In this document: in pieces, positions 49,585 through 61,200 of the stretch | Position numbering within the stretch: the stretch's first letter is position 1 | Layout: each line of letters opens with the position of its first letter | Assembly (NCBI GenBank): GCA_023055505.1 | Contig: JALIRH010000004.1 | Coordinates: 35,035,502 to 35,099,501, forward strand | Reading direction: 5' to 3' | DNA from: Callipepla californica brunnescens | Lineage: Eukaryota > Chordata > Aves > Galliformes > Odontophoridae | DNA: 64,000 bases | Notes under the pieces: model-generated | The model's input: only the letters and a program-made list of their open reading frames with translations | Database searches by the model: none | What the model was told of the DNA's origin: nothing | Program-made: the position numbers and the translations under genes

Positions 49585-49864
49585 TGTTAATGATAGGATA
49601 AAAGGGAAATGGCTTTAAACTGAAAGGGGGGAGATTTAGTTTAGATGTTAGGAAGAAATTCTTTTACTTCGAAGGTAGTGAGGCAATGGAAAATGTTGTT
49701 TGGAGTGGTGTGGAGACGCCATCTCTGGAGGCCTTCAAAGCCAGGTTGTATGGGGCCCTGGTCAGCCTGATTTGGTGGGTGGCAACCCTGCATACAGCAG
49801 GGAGGTTGGAAGTTGATGATCTTTAAGTTTTCCTCCAACCTAAGCCATTCTATGATTCTATGAT
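49585..49864 (+). mobile_element. Second CR1 LINE, different subfamily, adjacent in tandem
   Basis: Thirty-one bases after the previous CR1 ends, a new CR1 3' end begins: AATGATAGGATAAAAGGGAA, TGGCTTTAAACTGAAAGGGG, GATTTAGTTTAGATGTTAGG, AGAAATTCTTTTACTTCGAA. It proceeds through the ORF2 tail (GGAGGCCTTCAAAGCCAGGT) and 3' UTR to CCATTCTATGATTCTATGAT at 49845-49864. Its tail repeat (ATTCTATG) and internal wording differ from the upstream neighbour (ATTCTGTG), so it is a separate insertion of another subfamily and not a duplication. Confidence 0.93.
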
Positions 49865-52800
49865 ACTGTTAACTGATGAGGCACAACTGATAGCCAGGTG
49901 GAAGGTCTGCTCACTGATTAGAGTCCAGATCCAAAAGTCCTTTGACAGGTTCAGGCAAGGGCCAACTCCAAGCGCTTCTGCTAGAAAACAACTGCCATTG
50001 GCTTAATAAAACCTCTTTTTAGAACGGTTTGGCAGTCTCTTCCTGGTCACCAGATGGAAGAGAAGCTGTCCCCAGCAGTGCTCTAAGTTTTGCCTTAGCT
50101 CAAGAAGGCAAATCCCCAGGACACACTCAACATCCTTACAGAGCAGTTGCTCACAGACAGGCTACTGTAGTATTGGATTCATCATTTTAGACTTTTTTAA
50201 CAATCCACTTCCATCCCAATGCAAATACATTTCTTTGCAGTTGCAGGATTGTTGGGATGTGTAAGGAATCAAGTAGGAGGAGTCATCTCAGAAAATCTAA
50301 TTTGTTAGAACACGGTAATTTGGTTATTTGTAATTGCCAATATCTTTCCTAAAGATTTTTGACTTATGAAGTGTTAACCAACTTCTAGTGTCACATTGTA
50401 TTCTAATGAAGAAGACAAGGAATAGGAGAGTAGCATTAAACACTCCAGATTTATTGCCTAATTTTCTGAGTGTTTTTCAGTGTTCAGATTCAACTCATTT
50501 CTCCAAGACAATAAAATGTCAAGAAGTTGATTTTATTTCGTGAAAATCTATTATTGGAAATGACCCCTGCAGGACAAATAGAGAGTATTATTTTCTTGGA
50601 AAAAAAAATCAAAATTAGAATGGTATGTTTTATATTTTTATTTTCTTTTTCATATACTGATTATCACAACTTTAGGCTACGTTCTGAATAAAAAATTAGA
50701 CTAGTGATCTGATCCCATGTGAAAGAATATTTCAGCTGTAACTGGAAAAAATAAAAAGAGGTGAAGACAAACTAAATAAATTGTTTTATTTGAATATATG
50801 TCCCTAGTCATAGAAAAAGTGATGAAATAATTTGATGAAACTTTCTCAAAAACGTGACCCAAACCAGTGTTGAGTGATTGACTTTCAGAATCACAGCTTG
50901 TATTTTTGTCTTCACCCAAAATAAATGTCACTAACTTTCCAAGTCCATGTTACGCTGAGTTCTGTATAACAGTGTCCTTTAATCTGTAACACATGTTGGC
51001 CTTTGAAAACCGCTTGTTGTTTAGGGTTTTATAACTGGTAAGTGCTATGAATTAATAGTTACCATGATCCCAGATGTCATAAGTTCCTGATTTTTACCAT
51101 GTTTCTGTCACTAACTTGTTTTGAGACTGAAGTCCTCAGTACTATAGTATTTTCTATTTCACTCCTCTAAAATAGGACTGAATTATATTAAATCTATTGT
51201 GACGAAATAATGAATGCTTACACAGAGATCTGAGAATATAAAGTGCTCTGTAAATGCCAGCATTATTATTTTGAGTCTGTAATGGAAGAATGCAGGCCTG
51301 GAAGGAAACCAACAATGAATTCAAAGCTAAGGGATTAAAATAATCATTTCAGTGAAAAGAGCAAATTTAGCCAGAGACGTGCATGTTGTATAAACACATT
51401 TTTACAGACCTCGGAACAATTTAAAATGTTTTCATCTTATAGAAATTCCATCAAAAGTATAACTGTTTTATGCATTAGAAATAAAAACCAAACAGGTATA
51501 AAAGTTCATGAATACATTGCATAATACTATTCCATGGGAAATTATATCTGGTTCTAAAGACTTCTATTTTATTTTGTTGCGTGAAAAAAAAAAAACAAAA
51601 AAAACCTCTAAGTATAAAACTCTGACTGTATGGAAAGGAAGGAGATTATAGTTGTACTTGGTTGTATAGTTTGAGCTTTGCACAAGATATCATAGGTGTT
51701 CACTATAGCAATGCTGTAATCTCTCAGTTGACATTGCCTAAAACAGCACACGTGCATACACTTTCTCCTTATGTTCTATGCTGCAGTCACAGGATGTGTA
51801 CATCCTGGTACAATACAGCAGACCATACTTGACCAGCAGTATCTGTGATGTGTCACAATGCTATGAACATTGCTGAGCATTTAGGATATCCAAGTCTGAT
51901 TTGCTTTCTGAATTTTGATATGTTTCTTTCTCTTCCATATCATGCATCTTTTTCCTTGGTCAAACACTCTGTGGATCTGTTAATGCCACTTTTATATGTT
52001 ATTGTGCCTTTTCAAACACAAGGATCCCATTTTAAGTCTACTGAGACCCCTACAATACTTGTATGGCCAGAAAAATATAATTTGGTTTTAATGCAAGACA
52101 GAGGGAGAGGTAGAGCAAAGGAGATTAGTCTGAGAAACAGAGAAGTTAACTGCTTAAATCCAACAGTCTTGATGATATTCATGCAAGAAAATTCGAAGCT
52201 TTAATGTTATTTATCCAGTCATCTGGTATCTAAATCAGGAAACTTGAAGCACTGAAAGCCAACATGTTTGGGTTTCTTTTTACTGTGGATGTCTGAAACT
52301 GATCTATCCTGAACAACTCTGAGGGCAGCCCTGTATTGACTATTTTCAGGACATAATCTTAAGAGGAAGGGATGGCTTTTTTTGTGATAAGACAGCTGTG
52401 CAAATTAAGTTTTCCTAATGATACACATAATTTTGAATTTCCTGCTGGAATGGTAAATGAAAAACAGATTGAAATCTTGGACTTCCAGAATGCACTGAGA
52501 AATGAGGTATTTTGACTCTAGGATCAGGAAATGTGTTGGGTTTGGGATTTATGGGGCAGCTGGAGGATGGCTCTTTTCAGAAGTAAGGAGGAGTGAATAT
52601 GTGAGTATTGGCATGCAATGGTGCTCCTAGCTCTTTGCTTTAGCATGTTATTGTGTTTAGTTTTACTTAGACCTGGTAATAAAATAAATTTCTAGAGGGT
52701 ACAGTATAAACTGCAGGTTAGACCTCAGCTCGTAAAAAAATGTGGTGTGGCTGTTCTAAGTTATAATAATTGGGATCTCAGAAGTGAGATGTGGAGTTCC

Positions 52801-53872
52801 TGAGTTCCCTAAGTGGAAGTTTGACAGTGAGTGAATGTCTCATAGTGGTTAAATTCTGTGAGTAGCACTGAGAGGTAGGAGGGTGTAGTAGATTTGTGCA
52901 ACTGTACATTTTTTTCATCAGCTTATTCTGGATCCTTATTGTGGTATAAAATGATAGAACTGAACCCAACCTCTCACTTAGTGGGCTGAGAGGAAAAATA
53001 TTTTCACATGTACTGATGATTGCAGAAACCTACAGTTGCAGAGAGAGGTCAGGATTTATATCCTTTAAACACTTTTTTAAAGTGTTTAAAATCTTGCAGA
53101 GAAGCAGGATTTTGCGTGTTTTTATATCTTTCCAGGTGGCCAACTTGCTTCTGACATGTCCTTATTTTACTGGATTCTAGCATAATGTGTCAGTATGCAC
53201 CCTATGTGAACAATCAGATTTCATGATGCCAATTTTTAGGGACTGAACCTTATTGAGGAGGGTCTTGCCAGTTTCAGCAGGTGGATGCACATCTCCAGAA
53301 TCTCATCCCTGCCTTATACACCAGGCATCTTTCTCCTTGTAGACCCCTTTGCAGTATAAACACTGAAAGAAAATCAGACATTTAACAACTTACGTGTTTC
53401 TAATCTAAACTATGATAAGCAATGTAGATAAGGGAGTTATTTTAAAAAATGCATGTTATTTAATCATAACGCAACACTGTGAAATTGTTATACTATAGAG
53501 AGCAGAAACAGTAGTCTAACTGGTTGGAAATTTCTGCCAAGCACGGAAATATTTCAACTATGCATTGGATAAATAAGTGTTTTGTGAAACAATGGCTTGA
53601 ACTGTGACTTTCCAAAATACCTGGTACTATAATTCCTAGGATATATATAGGCAATTTTAAACCCTTCTTTTCTTATTCTCTTGGGCTCAGTTGATTAATA
53701 TTTATGAAAAATGGAAGAACTCTAGTAGAGGTGACTGAAACAAATTTGTTTCATAATAACCAGCATGTTTGAACACATTGGATTGAGCTTGTTTTTTGAT
53801 AATGAGAATCAAATCTTCATTTTATGTCACTGTCATAAAATAGCTAGATTTGAGCTACAGTAAGTGATATTA
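49865..53872. other. Noncoding interval, no gene recognised
   Basis: The first ~300 bases are moderately GC-rich without a recognisable element. The rest is AT-rich, with an A-rich stretch at 51586-51604 and a 12-bp stem hairpin at 53064-53090. The 119-codon plus frame at 51845-52204 has no recognisable domain. Confidence 0.55.
53064..53090. repeat. Perfect 12-bp stem, 3-nt loop hairpin
   Basis: TTTAAACACTTT (53064-53075) is followed by TTT and then AAAGTGTTTAAA (53079-53090), an exact inverted complement. It is a local palindrome of unknown role; its low complexity weakens any claim of function. Confidence 0.93.
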
Positions 53873-54157
53873 TAGAATCACTGAAGTTGAAAAAGACCAC
53901 TAAGATCATCTAGTCCAACCACTATTCATCTCCACCATGCTTACCATAACATGACCCTCAGTGCCACATTTCCATGTCTTTAACATCTCCAGGGACAGTG
54001 ACCATACCACCTCCATAGACAGCCTATGCCATTGCCTTACCACTCTTTCTTAGGACAAATGTTTCTTAATATCCAATCTGAGCGTCCCTTGGTGCAAGTT
54101 AAGGCAACTACCTCCAGTTCTATCCCTTTTATCTAGGAGAAGAAGTGGATCCCCATT
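53873..54157 (-). mobile_element. CR1 LINE, 5'-truncated 3' end
   Basis: Plus-strand TAGAATCACTGAAGTTGAAA, AAGACCACTAAGATCATCTA and GTCCAACC are the complement of a CR1 tail and 3' UTR. The fragment then runs back through the ORF2 tail (TCTTTAACATCTCCAGGGAC, CTCCATAGACAGCCTATGCC) to about GGAGAAGAAGTGGATCCCCA. It retains about 285 bp. Its wording is closer to the CTATGATT-tail subfamilies than to the 5.6/18.6/45.2 kb group. Divergence is visible throughout. Confidence 0.92.
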
Positions 54158-56334
54158 GCATGTATTTGGACAGCTTCAGGTTTTGTTCTGGGCATGTTTG
54201 ACTTTACGTTAGTAACTATAACTTTCTGTAGACTCCCTGTCACGCCTTCTCATGTTTTCCAAACAGACCAGTTACTAGTGGGCTTTCAATTAATTTTTCC
54301 AGCGAAGCGGGCCTGTGCAATAGTTTTATATAAAACAAACAAACAAACAAACAAACAAATCACCACCACCACCAAAACCAAAAAACAAACTAAATCCCCA
54401 ACAAGCGCAAAACTCACAACTGATTAATAATACTGGAAAAATACCTGTATGAGACAATATCACTATGAAAAAACTGATATCTCATCCATGTGTGAAACAG
54501 GTATGATCAGTAGATAATAACAGAAATGTTTGTAGAATCCTGTAGAGAGGCTTGAAATACTGAGTAAAAACTGAAATATAATCACTATTAGCAATTCTTC
54601 AGCATGGCTGCAGACTTTTTTTTTTTTTTTCCCCATGAAACTTGGGCTGTATTTAATTCTTAGTGCCAGATTAAAATGAACGTACATAATGTGTAATCTG
54701 GTCTATAGGCATTGCAAAACAATCACGAAATTCTTAGATCATAGCTTGTTTGAAAGCAATGCATTTGCCTGCCCCCACCTGATCCAGACACATTGTATTT
54801 TTTCAGGTATGTGATGTAGCAAAACACAGATTTAGAACTTATATATCATTGATATATGATTAGTTTGTTGTATCCTGTGCACTTGTAGAGCTGGTTGAAA
54901 CCAATAGTATCTTCTTCTGAATGTTATCTCAAGGTTTTCCATAACTCTTATTTTAACTAGATTTGTCAATGAGTACTGGACAAAAAATGAAATTTTCAAG
55001 TTCTTCAAAATATTATCTCAGTAAAGATAAAGCATCATCAGGGGACATGTAAAAGAGAGCAGTTACTTCTACATCATCATGATATGGGATGTCTTTGGGT
55101 GTATTTAAAGAAAAAAAAGTACAAAGATTTATAATATGTGAAGCAATTTTTTCACCTGTCATTTGAGTTCCCAAAGTGTATCTATTTTAAAACTCACAAA
55201 GTGATACAGATTCAAATAGGTCTAAATCCAATACAGTAGTTTATCCTTGTCAGGAAAAAGTACATTTTTATTTAGTCAGTGGAGCATTTTCAAGCCTTAT
55301 GTTGAACTGTCACTCCTGTTAGATCTGTAGAGACCACAAGGAAAAGCTCCAACGTGAGGAAAGACTATTGCTCACAGTCCCACTCTATTTCTTCCAGGAA
55401 CTGAGAAAACTTAAAAGAAATGTCAAATCAAACTCAGAGTTAGGAGGAGGAGGGAAAAGATGATTAAAGATCAAAAAGAATGAAATATGTTCCTTATTAA
55501 AAAACCCTAGGACAGACGATAGCTGCTGTAGAATATACTGTTCCTGACAACAGTTGCTATAGTACCACCTAAAGAAACAGAATTGCTCTTTTTGTGAAGC
55601 TAAGTAATTTGGAAGGAAGTAGCAACCTCACTAATCTTCTACCACAGAAATACTTCTGAAATGTTAAATACAATACCAATAATCTCTTCAAACATCAAGA
55701 ATTTAAATCCTGAATTTCTTTAACCTTTAATTTTCAATCTTCTAATAATATTTTTATCTCTGGCTGTTTATTAGATCTGCACATTCCTCAATACTGATTA
55801 ACAGTCCTGGTGATTTGCAGTGCTATTCCAAGAAAAGTATATTTTGTGACTGTCATAGAGATCTAGCTGTGTTGATTTATTTTACAAGCCCATCCCACTA
55901 GTGCTCTGGATTGCATAGTAGTTCTAAAAATGACTGTAGGTATCTCCAGTCTTTAGACAGGTTAAATCATATTGTGCCTTCTGTATAAAAAGTCACAGAT
56001 ATTTGCAAATTTAGAAATTTTACAGCCAGGAATTTGCTGATGCTTCTTCCAAGCATGCTGAGTATCAAGCTGTTCATCAGACAAAGTTTTGTCTCCTGAT
56101 ACTTTTATTGGAAATATTCCAAATAAGACAAAATTCCAACTTGGAATATATAAGAATGTCTTGAAATCCACGTAGAGGATTAATGACATATAATTTAATG
56201 TGTGTAACTCTCCAGCTCTAATCCTTCATTCACAATAGTAAAGCCTGAAGGACCAACCATTCTTTTGGTTCATGAACTCCCTGCTAGTTCTCCACAGCTG
56301 TGTGTGTGAAGTGGAAATCACTGGGGACTAACCT
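54158..56334. other. Noncoding interval, no gene recognised
   Basis: AT-rich DNA with the (AAAC)n array at 54332-54359, a short (CAC)n run at about 54361-54375 and T15 at 54616-54630. No exon or interspersed repeat was recognised. Confidence 0.6.
54332..54359 (+). repeat. (AAAC)n microsatellite
   Basis: Seven near-perfect AAAC units, followed after a short AAT by CAC-type triplets. This is an ordinary tetranucleotide microsatellite. Confidence 0.92.
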
Positions 56335-56981
56335 TGTGGTTTGACCTGACAGGACGTTCAGCACCACACAGTCATTTGTACTCCCCCATCTCAGAAATGG
56401 GATGGGAGAGAGAACTGAAAATAAAGCCTAAGTAGAACTTGAGGGTTGAGATAAAAACTATTTACTAGGACAGAAACGGAAGAGAAAAAGAAAGATAATA
56501 GTAGTGATAATCATATAGTTACAAATATGTATGTATACAAGACACACACGTATATAATATATATATTATATATATGTATATGTATGTATATATTATATAT
56601 ACATACAAAACAAGTGATGCACAAGCAATTCCTCATCACCTGCTAATCAATACCCAGCCAGTTCCCAAGCAGTGGCTGCCTGCCTGACCCAACTTGCAAC
56701 AGTTTCTCAAGATTTTTCTGCAGGATGTCTATGGTACAGACTATCCCTTTGTTCAGTTAAGTTCAGCTGTCCTGGTTCTGTCCCCTCCCAACTCCTTGCA
56801 CCCCTTCACTGGCAGGTCAGCGTGAAAAAGTGAAATACCCTTTTCTCTGTACAGCACTGCTCAGCAACAACTAAAACATTGGTATGTTGTCAACATTGTT
56901 TTTCTCCTTCAGTAAAAACATAGCATTGTACCAGACATTGTGAAGAAAAAAATCAACTCTGTCCAAGCTGAAACCAAGACA
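56335..56981 (-). mobile_element. Solo LTR of a bird endogenous retrovirus (diverged)
   Basis: Read on the minus strand, the element begins TGTCTTGGTTTCAGCTTGGA (from 56981) and ends GGTCAAACCACA (at 56335), giving TG...CA termini over about 647 bp. Between them, in the order I recall for an abundant avian LTR family, come the segment with TTTAGTTGTTGCT, the GGGAGGGGACAGAACCAGGA block, GCATCACTTGT, the TTTTTATCTCAACCC block and a purine/pyrimidine-rich end. I believe the family is ERVL-related but do not assert a name. No retroviral coding frames or second LTR flank it, so it is a recombined solo LTR. Flanking bases show no clear target-site duplication, which fits its age. The TATA-box region has decayed. 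Confidence 0.8.
56528..56606. repeat. AT/TATG microsatellite inside the LTR
   Basis: Alternating TA with interspersed TATG and a CACACA patch, including GTATATAATATATATATTAT and GTATGTATATATTATATATA segments. The stretch is largely self-complementary and could extrude. It sits within the LTR segment where related copies have a simple T/A-rich stretch, so it probably expanded in place. Confidence 0.88.
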
Positions 56982-58137
56982 CTGCTTCTCTCCTATTTCC
57001 TCACAAAACCAGAATGGTAATCCTGATTGCATCTTTCCTTTGCTTTGAACTGCCCCCATCAGTGGGAATGCTCATCTGTGTGCTTTCTCCGTTCATTTTT
57101 CTACCCCTACACATATATTTCTTCTGTGAATTCATGAACCACAGAATCAGAATCATAGAATGTTTGCTTGCTTCATTTATCCCTGCTGTTCTAACCCCAC
57201 TACCCTCCAGTTTCTTTTATATTTAATGACAGAAGGGAAGAAATGGAGAAGATCGCTGAAACAAACTTGCCCTTTACCTTCTTCCTCTGTGTCAGGGAAA
57301 GAAGCGTTCACATTGTATCTGTTGATGGATTTTTATTCCAGATTTCTATCTCCAATTTTTCTTTATGTCAAATAGATCACTGCCATGATCAAGGCCTCTT
57401 TTTCCTTCTGCATTCACATTCATGCTGATATATGTGAAATCATTGCTCCATTTTCATTTCCACAATTGATTCCAAGTGTTTGAAATCTCACTTCATCTAC
57501 CACTACCATCTACCATGCCACAACATGACTGAGCAGGAAAGGAAACAGAAATGAAAACAAGTAGGAGGAGCTGAAGGTCAAGACGACAACCTCATTCTGT
57601 TACCCACTTCCACTGTAAATGATTTGTGAGCACCTCACCTGCTGAAGCTGTCATGCCTTTCTGGCATGCCTTCCAGCTTTTTTCTCACTGGCTGTGCTCA
57701 GCAGTATTGCAGAGAAGTACTAGGGAGGTTTGAGCCTGGCTGCTGCTGCATGTGGTAACCCCATGAAGTTAAAAAGACTACAAGTCAAGGCTGATAAGAC
57801 AAGCTTTTTACTAAATTGTCTTGAGAATGCACACACAGCTATGATACCTGCTGCATGTGCAGAGCCTGAACTGTTTTGTGGGAAGGTTTGCTGTGGAAGG
57901 TGGGGTGTGTTGGGAGCATGTCTGGTAGATGTACAGCTGAGTGAACCTGATACTGGAAAGTAGAGCTGTACCCAGGAAAACTAAACACAAAAAATTGGGG
58001 CTCATGGCAGTTGATCCAAACAGTCTGCTCACCTTTTGCCTTCAGTGCCTTGTAGCACTTTTGATACTGTAGTAAAATGGAGAAGGGACACTAGTATCAG
58101 GATTTTCTCTACCTGGAAAAAAAGAACTGTCCAGAAA
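56982..58137. other. Noncoding interval, no gene recognised
   Basis: Somewhat richer in G and C than average between about 57530 and 57970, where a 77-codon frame starts at a TTG (57730) and has no recognisable domain. ACAGAATCAGAATCATAGAA at 57142-57161 resembles a CR1 tail complement but is not followed by CR1 body sequence. Confidence 0.55.
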
Positions 58138-58263
58138 GATCTGGAATCTTTGACCTTAAAGAAGTTACTGGACAAGTTCTGATTTACTAAATATGTTTTG
58201 TGAAGAAAGTTGAGGTGGATGACCTTCAGAGGTCCTTTCCAACCTAATTTTTCTATTTCTATG
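58138..58263 (+). mobile_element. CR1 LINE, highly diverged 3' end
   Basis: GATGACCTTCAGAGGTCCTT followed by TCCAACCTAATTTTTCTATT and TCTATG is a plus-strand CR1 3' UTR and degenerate tail. Upstream, GATCTGGAATCTTTGACCTT and a GTTACTGGACAAG stretch align loosely with the ORF2 C-terminal coding part. Many substitutions suggest one of the oldest copies here. The left limit is uncertain. Confidence 0.78.
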
Positions 58264-61200
58264 CAGAAGGATACATTAATTCTATCAACCATTTCACACT
58301 GTTGGTGAAAGGTATCTTGGTAACTTTCTATGTGAAATAAGGAATATAAATACAATGGATTATTATTACTGTTAGTATTAAAATTATTGCCAGTATTAAT
58401 CTTACATGAGAGAAAACTTGTAGTAAATACATAGAACAAGAAGTCCATTTTTTATGCAGAAAAGCAGTGCATATGCAAACCTGTGGAATTGCATAAATAA
58501 AAAATATTATTTCAAGAGTAACAACATGACAGGAACATGCTGCTGCCAAATTGTAATCCCCATGAATTAATCTTTCATTTCATCTCTGGATTTACCATAG
58601 CCGTTGTGTTGGGAATTCATTTATGGTTGGATTGAGATCCTTTTGCTCTCATTCCTCATGCTGCAACATAATAAACACTTTTATTGCCCAAGTTTCCCTC
58701 AGTGTGTATATTATTAGGAATCACAGAATTTGTCTTATAGTTGACTGCAGGAAATCAATAAGAAATGTCTTTTAAAAGTACTGGAAATCCTGGAGGATTT
58801 TCATACACCCTACCAATGAATATATTAAGTGCTGTCACAATAAATAAATAAATAAACTTTGTGAATGTCTGCCAGTCTCTGTCGTCTTAGAAATGAAAAT
58901 TACTGCATTTTCACTTTCATGTTCTCTCCAAATATTTTCCTAGAATAACTCAGTTCTTAATGCATTATAAAAGCTTTGATTAGCTACTGATACTGACTGA
59001 TAGGAAGCATTGTTTGAATCAAATGGAAATAGGAGTTGGAAATATTTCTGAAAATAACATGGCTTTAGCATCAAGAAAAAACTTCTTCTGCCTTGCTTTT
59101 GAAAGTCTCTAAAGCCTTGTCTTAGGGCTTTATCCACCTTTCTGGGGTACAGTGGAATTTCAGTGTCAATTCTCTGAATTCTTCGAGTTCCTTTAAAAGG
59201 TGCTAAAAATTTTACTCAATGAGCTGGGCACTGCAACAGCTGGACTTGCTGGTTTTCTTCAACAGTATGTTTATCTCTCTTTATTTTCCCCCAAATTACA
59301 TCAGAGTGCTAAGAAATAACATTTTCCCCCTTATCCTACTTATCATGAGTTCTTTCCGTTTGCTGTGAAAAATAACAAAATTATTGTTTTCACTCTTTCT
59401 CTCTCCTCTGGTCTTCAGAATTCTTTTTGTCACGAAGAAATGTTTGTGCAATTTAGAAATCAAATTCTGGCATTTGTTTTTGTTTTGCTTACACATTTAT
59501 TACCCAGAGTGAAATCATCATTTTAAAGCATGAAAATCAATATGCTTTCTTTAGGAAATGTCAGAGTAGGTGTTGTCTGTAACTCAGGTGTTTACAAACA
59601 GTGAAGAAGAAATCCTTACATATCTCCTAAAACACTCTCTCTTGGTGTATTTGAAAGTAGATAAGAGGTCTCTGTGTCAGGTTAATTAAATCTGATTGGC
59701 TAAGGTCCCTAGTATTTTAGTTATTAATTTAATAATGTATTTTTTTTAATTTAATAATGAAGAGGAGTTGTGATGTAGATTCAGTAGGAGAAATTGTGTC
59801 TATAATGAATTTAAGAATGGAGCAGTAAAAATGTTTTATAAACACTATCATAGAAAAGTACTGCTTGGTGAAGACCCCAAGATTAAGCATTACGCTTATC
59901 TTTACCCCTAGCCTTTTATGTGAATTAGTCTCTTGGGAAAATATTTCACTATATTGATATCATTTGATTATTTGCTTGGAAGATTTCAATGTTAGATGAA
60001 GATACATGAAAGCCCACTACATGGGCAATAAGACATCACAGACAGTCTGCTCATTTCACACAAATATTTCTCTCACCATCTTTCTCCTTAAAAAAAAAAA
60101 AAAAAAAAGAACAACACAACACATCAGTCCCCCATATTTTAATAAAATTTCTAACTGAACTCACTTGCAAGGGAAGGCTAAAATTAGCATCTGTGAAGGT
60201 TTTGTTGTAAAATAAATACTGTCTGAAGGCAACATATTAAGATAAGTTTGGGACCAGAGAAAGAGAAAAACATAGAGAATTAGAGCATAAGTGAATAAGT
60301 AGAACAGAAAAGCTGTTTAAATGCATAGTACAGCATCTTCCTATCTCTTCCATAAGCTGAATGATTTGTCTTATTTACTTTGGGAACATTCTACTTTTTC
60401 CCTGCTGTTAATTACTGCTTTAACACACTTAAAATATTTAGAGGGGAGGATGGGTAAACTGCTCAAAATGATTTCCAAGCAGTTCTTTAGGTTTACATGC
60501 TTCTGTCCTCTCTCCAAGCTCCACCTCTTCTATTCATTATTACTCTCTTCAATATGCATCTTTGCTGAGCATGCAGAAGGAGGACAAGCTGAGGATTTAT
60601 AGCACACTTCATTCTTCAGCAAATTGGAATCAATATTCAGGAAACAAGTCCTGCCCTACCCTGATAACCATAAACCTCCTATCTATCACTGTACTCATCA
60701 GGGGAACTCACAAATCACTTGGTTACACCGTCCCAGATTTTTGCCCATTCCTTGTTCAAGCTTAGCAGAGGGCACTGTGTCAAATGTTCTACTTCTTAAG
60801 TCTTAGAGAGAAATGAGAAAACAAGAGGGACAAAGGAGACCTTTGTTTTGGTGAGTCTGGTAACACTTTGGTCTGCTTCAGAAGTCTGAATAATTAGCTT
60901 GTAACTTGTCATTACCTCTTTGCAGGAGGGTTGAGTATTTTCAGCTATGACTGGGTTAGTTCTTCAAGAACTACTTAGCATGCGTTTAAGATACAGTAAG
61001 TGCATTAACGTGTTCATAAGTATCATTTGGTCCCAGTGGCAAATTCCCAGTGTGGTACAACAGCTGTTACAGAATTCAAGGCTGTAGATGCACACCTGAT
61101 AGAAATAATGGGAGACAGAAACTGAGCCTCCAGGTGAAGAGAGGCTGAAAAATGACTTCAAAGGGAAGGAATGCACTCCACAGTGAATGCTACCTCAACA

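Noticed and set aside
51845..52204. 119-codon plus-strand frame
   Set aside because: No recognisable domain or homologous pattern; chance frame length in 64 kb of AT-rich DNA is comparable.
57142..57161. ACAGAATCAGAATCATAGAA, resembling two CR1 tail units on the minus strand
   Set aside because: The next 60 bases lack the GGTTGGAAGGGACC-type block expected next to a CR1 tail, so it is too weak to call as an element.
57730..57963. 77-codon frame rich in alanine and cysteine
   Set aside because: It begins at TTG, lies in a locally GC-rich patch where open frames are common, and resembles no family I know.
58719..58735. GGAATCACAGAATTTGTC, resembling a CR1 tail complement
   Set aside because: Only about 13 bases match and the following sequence has no CR1 3' UTR block.
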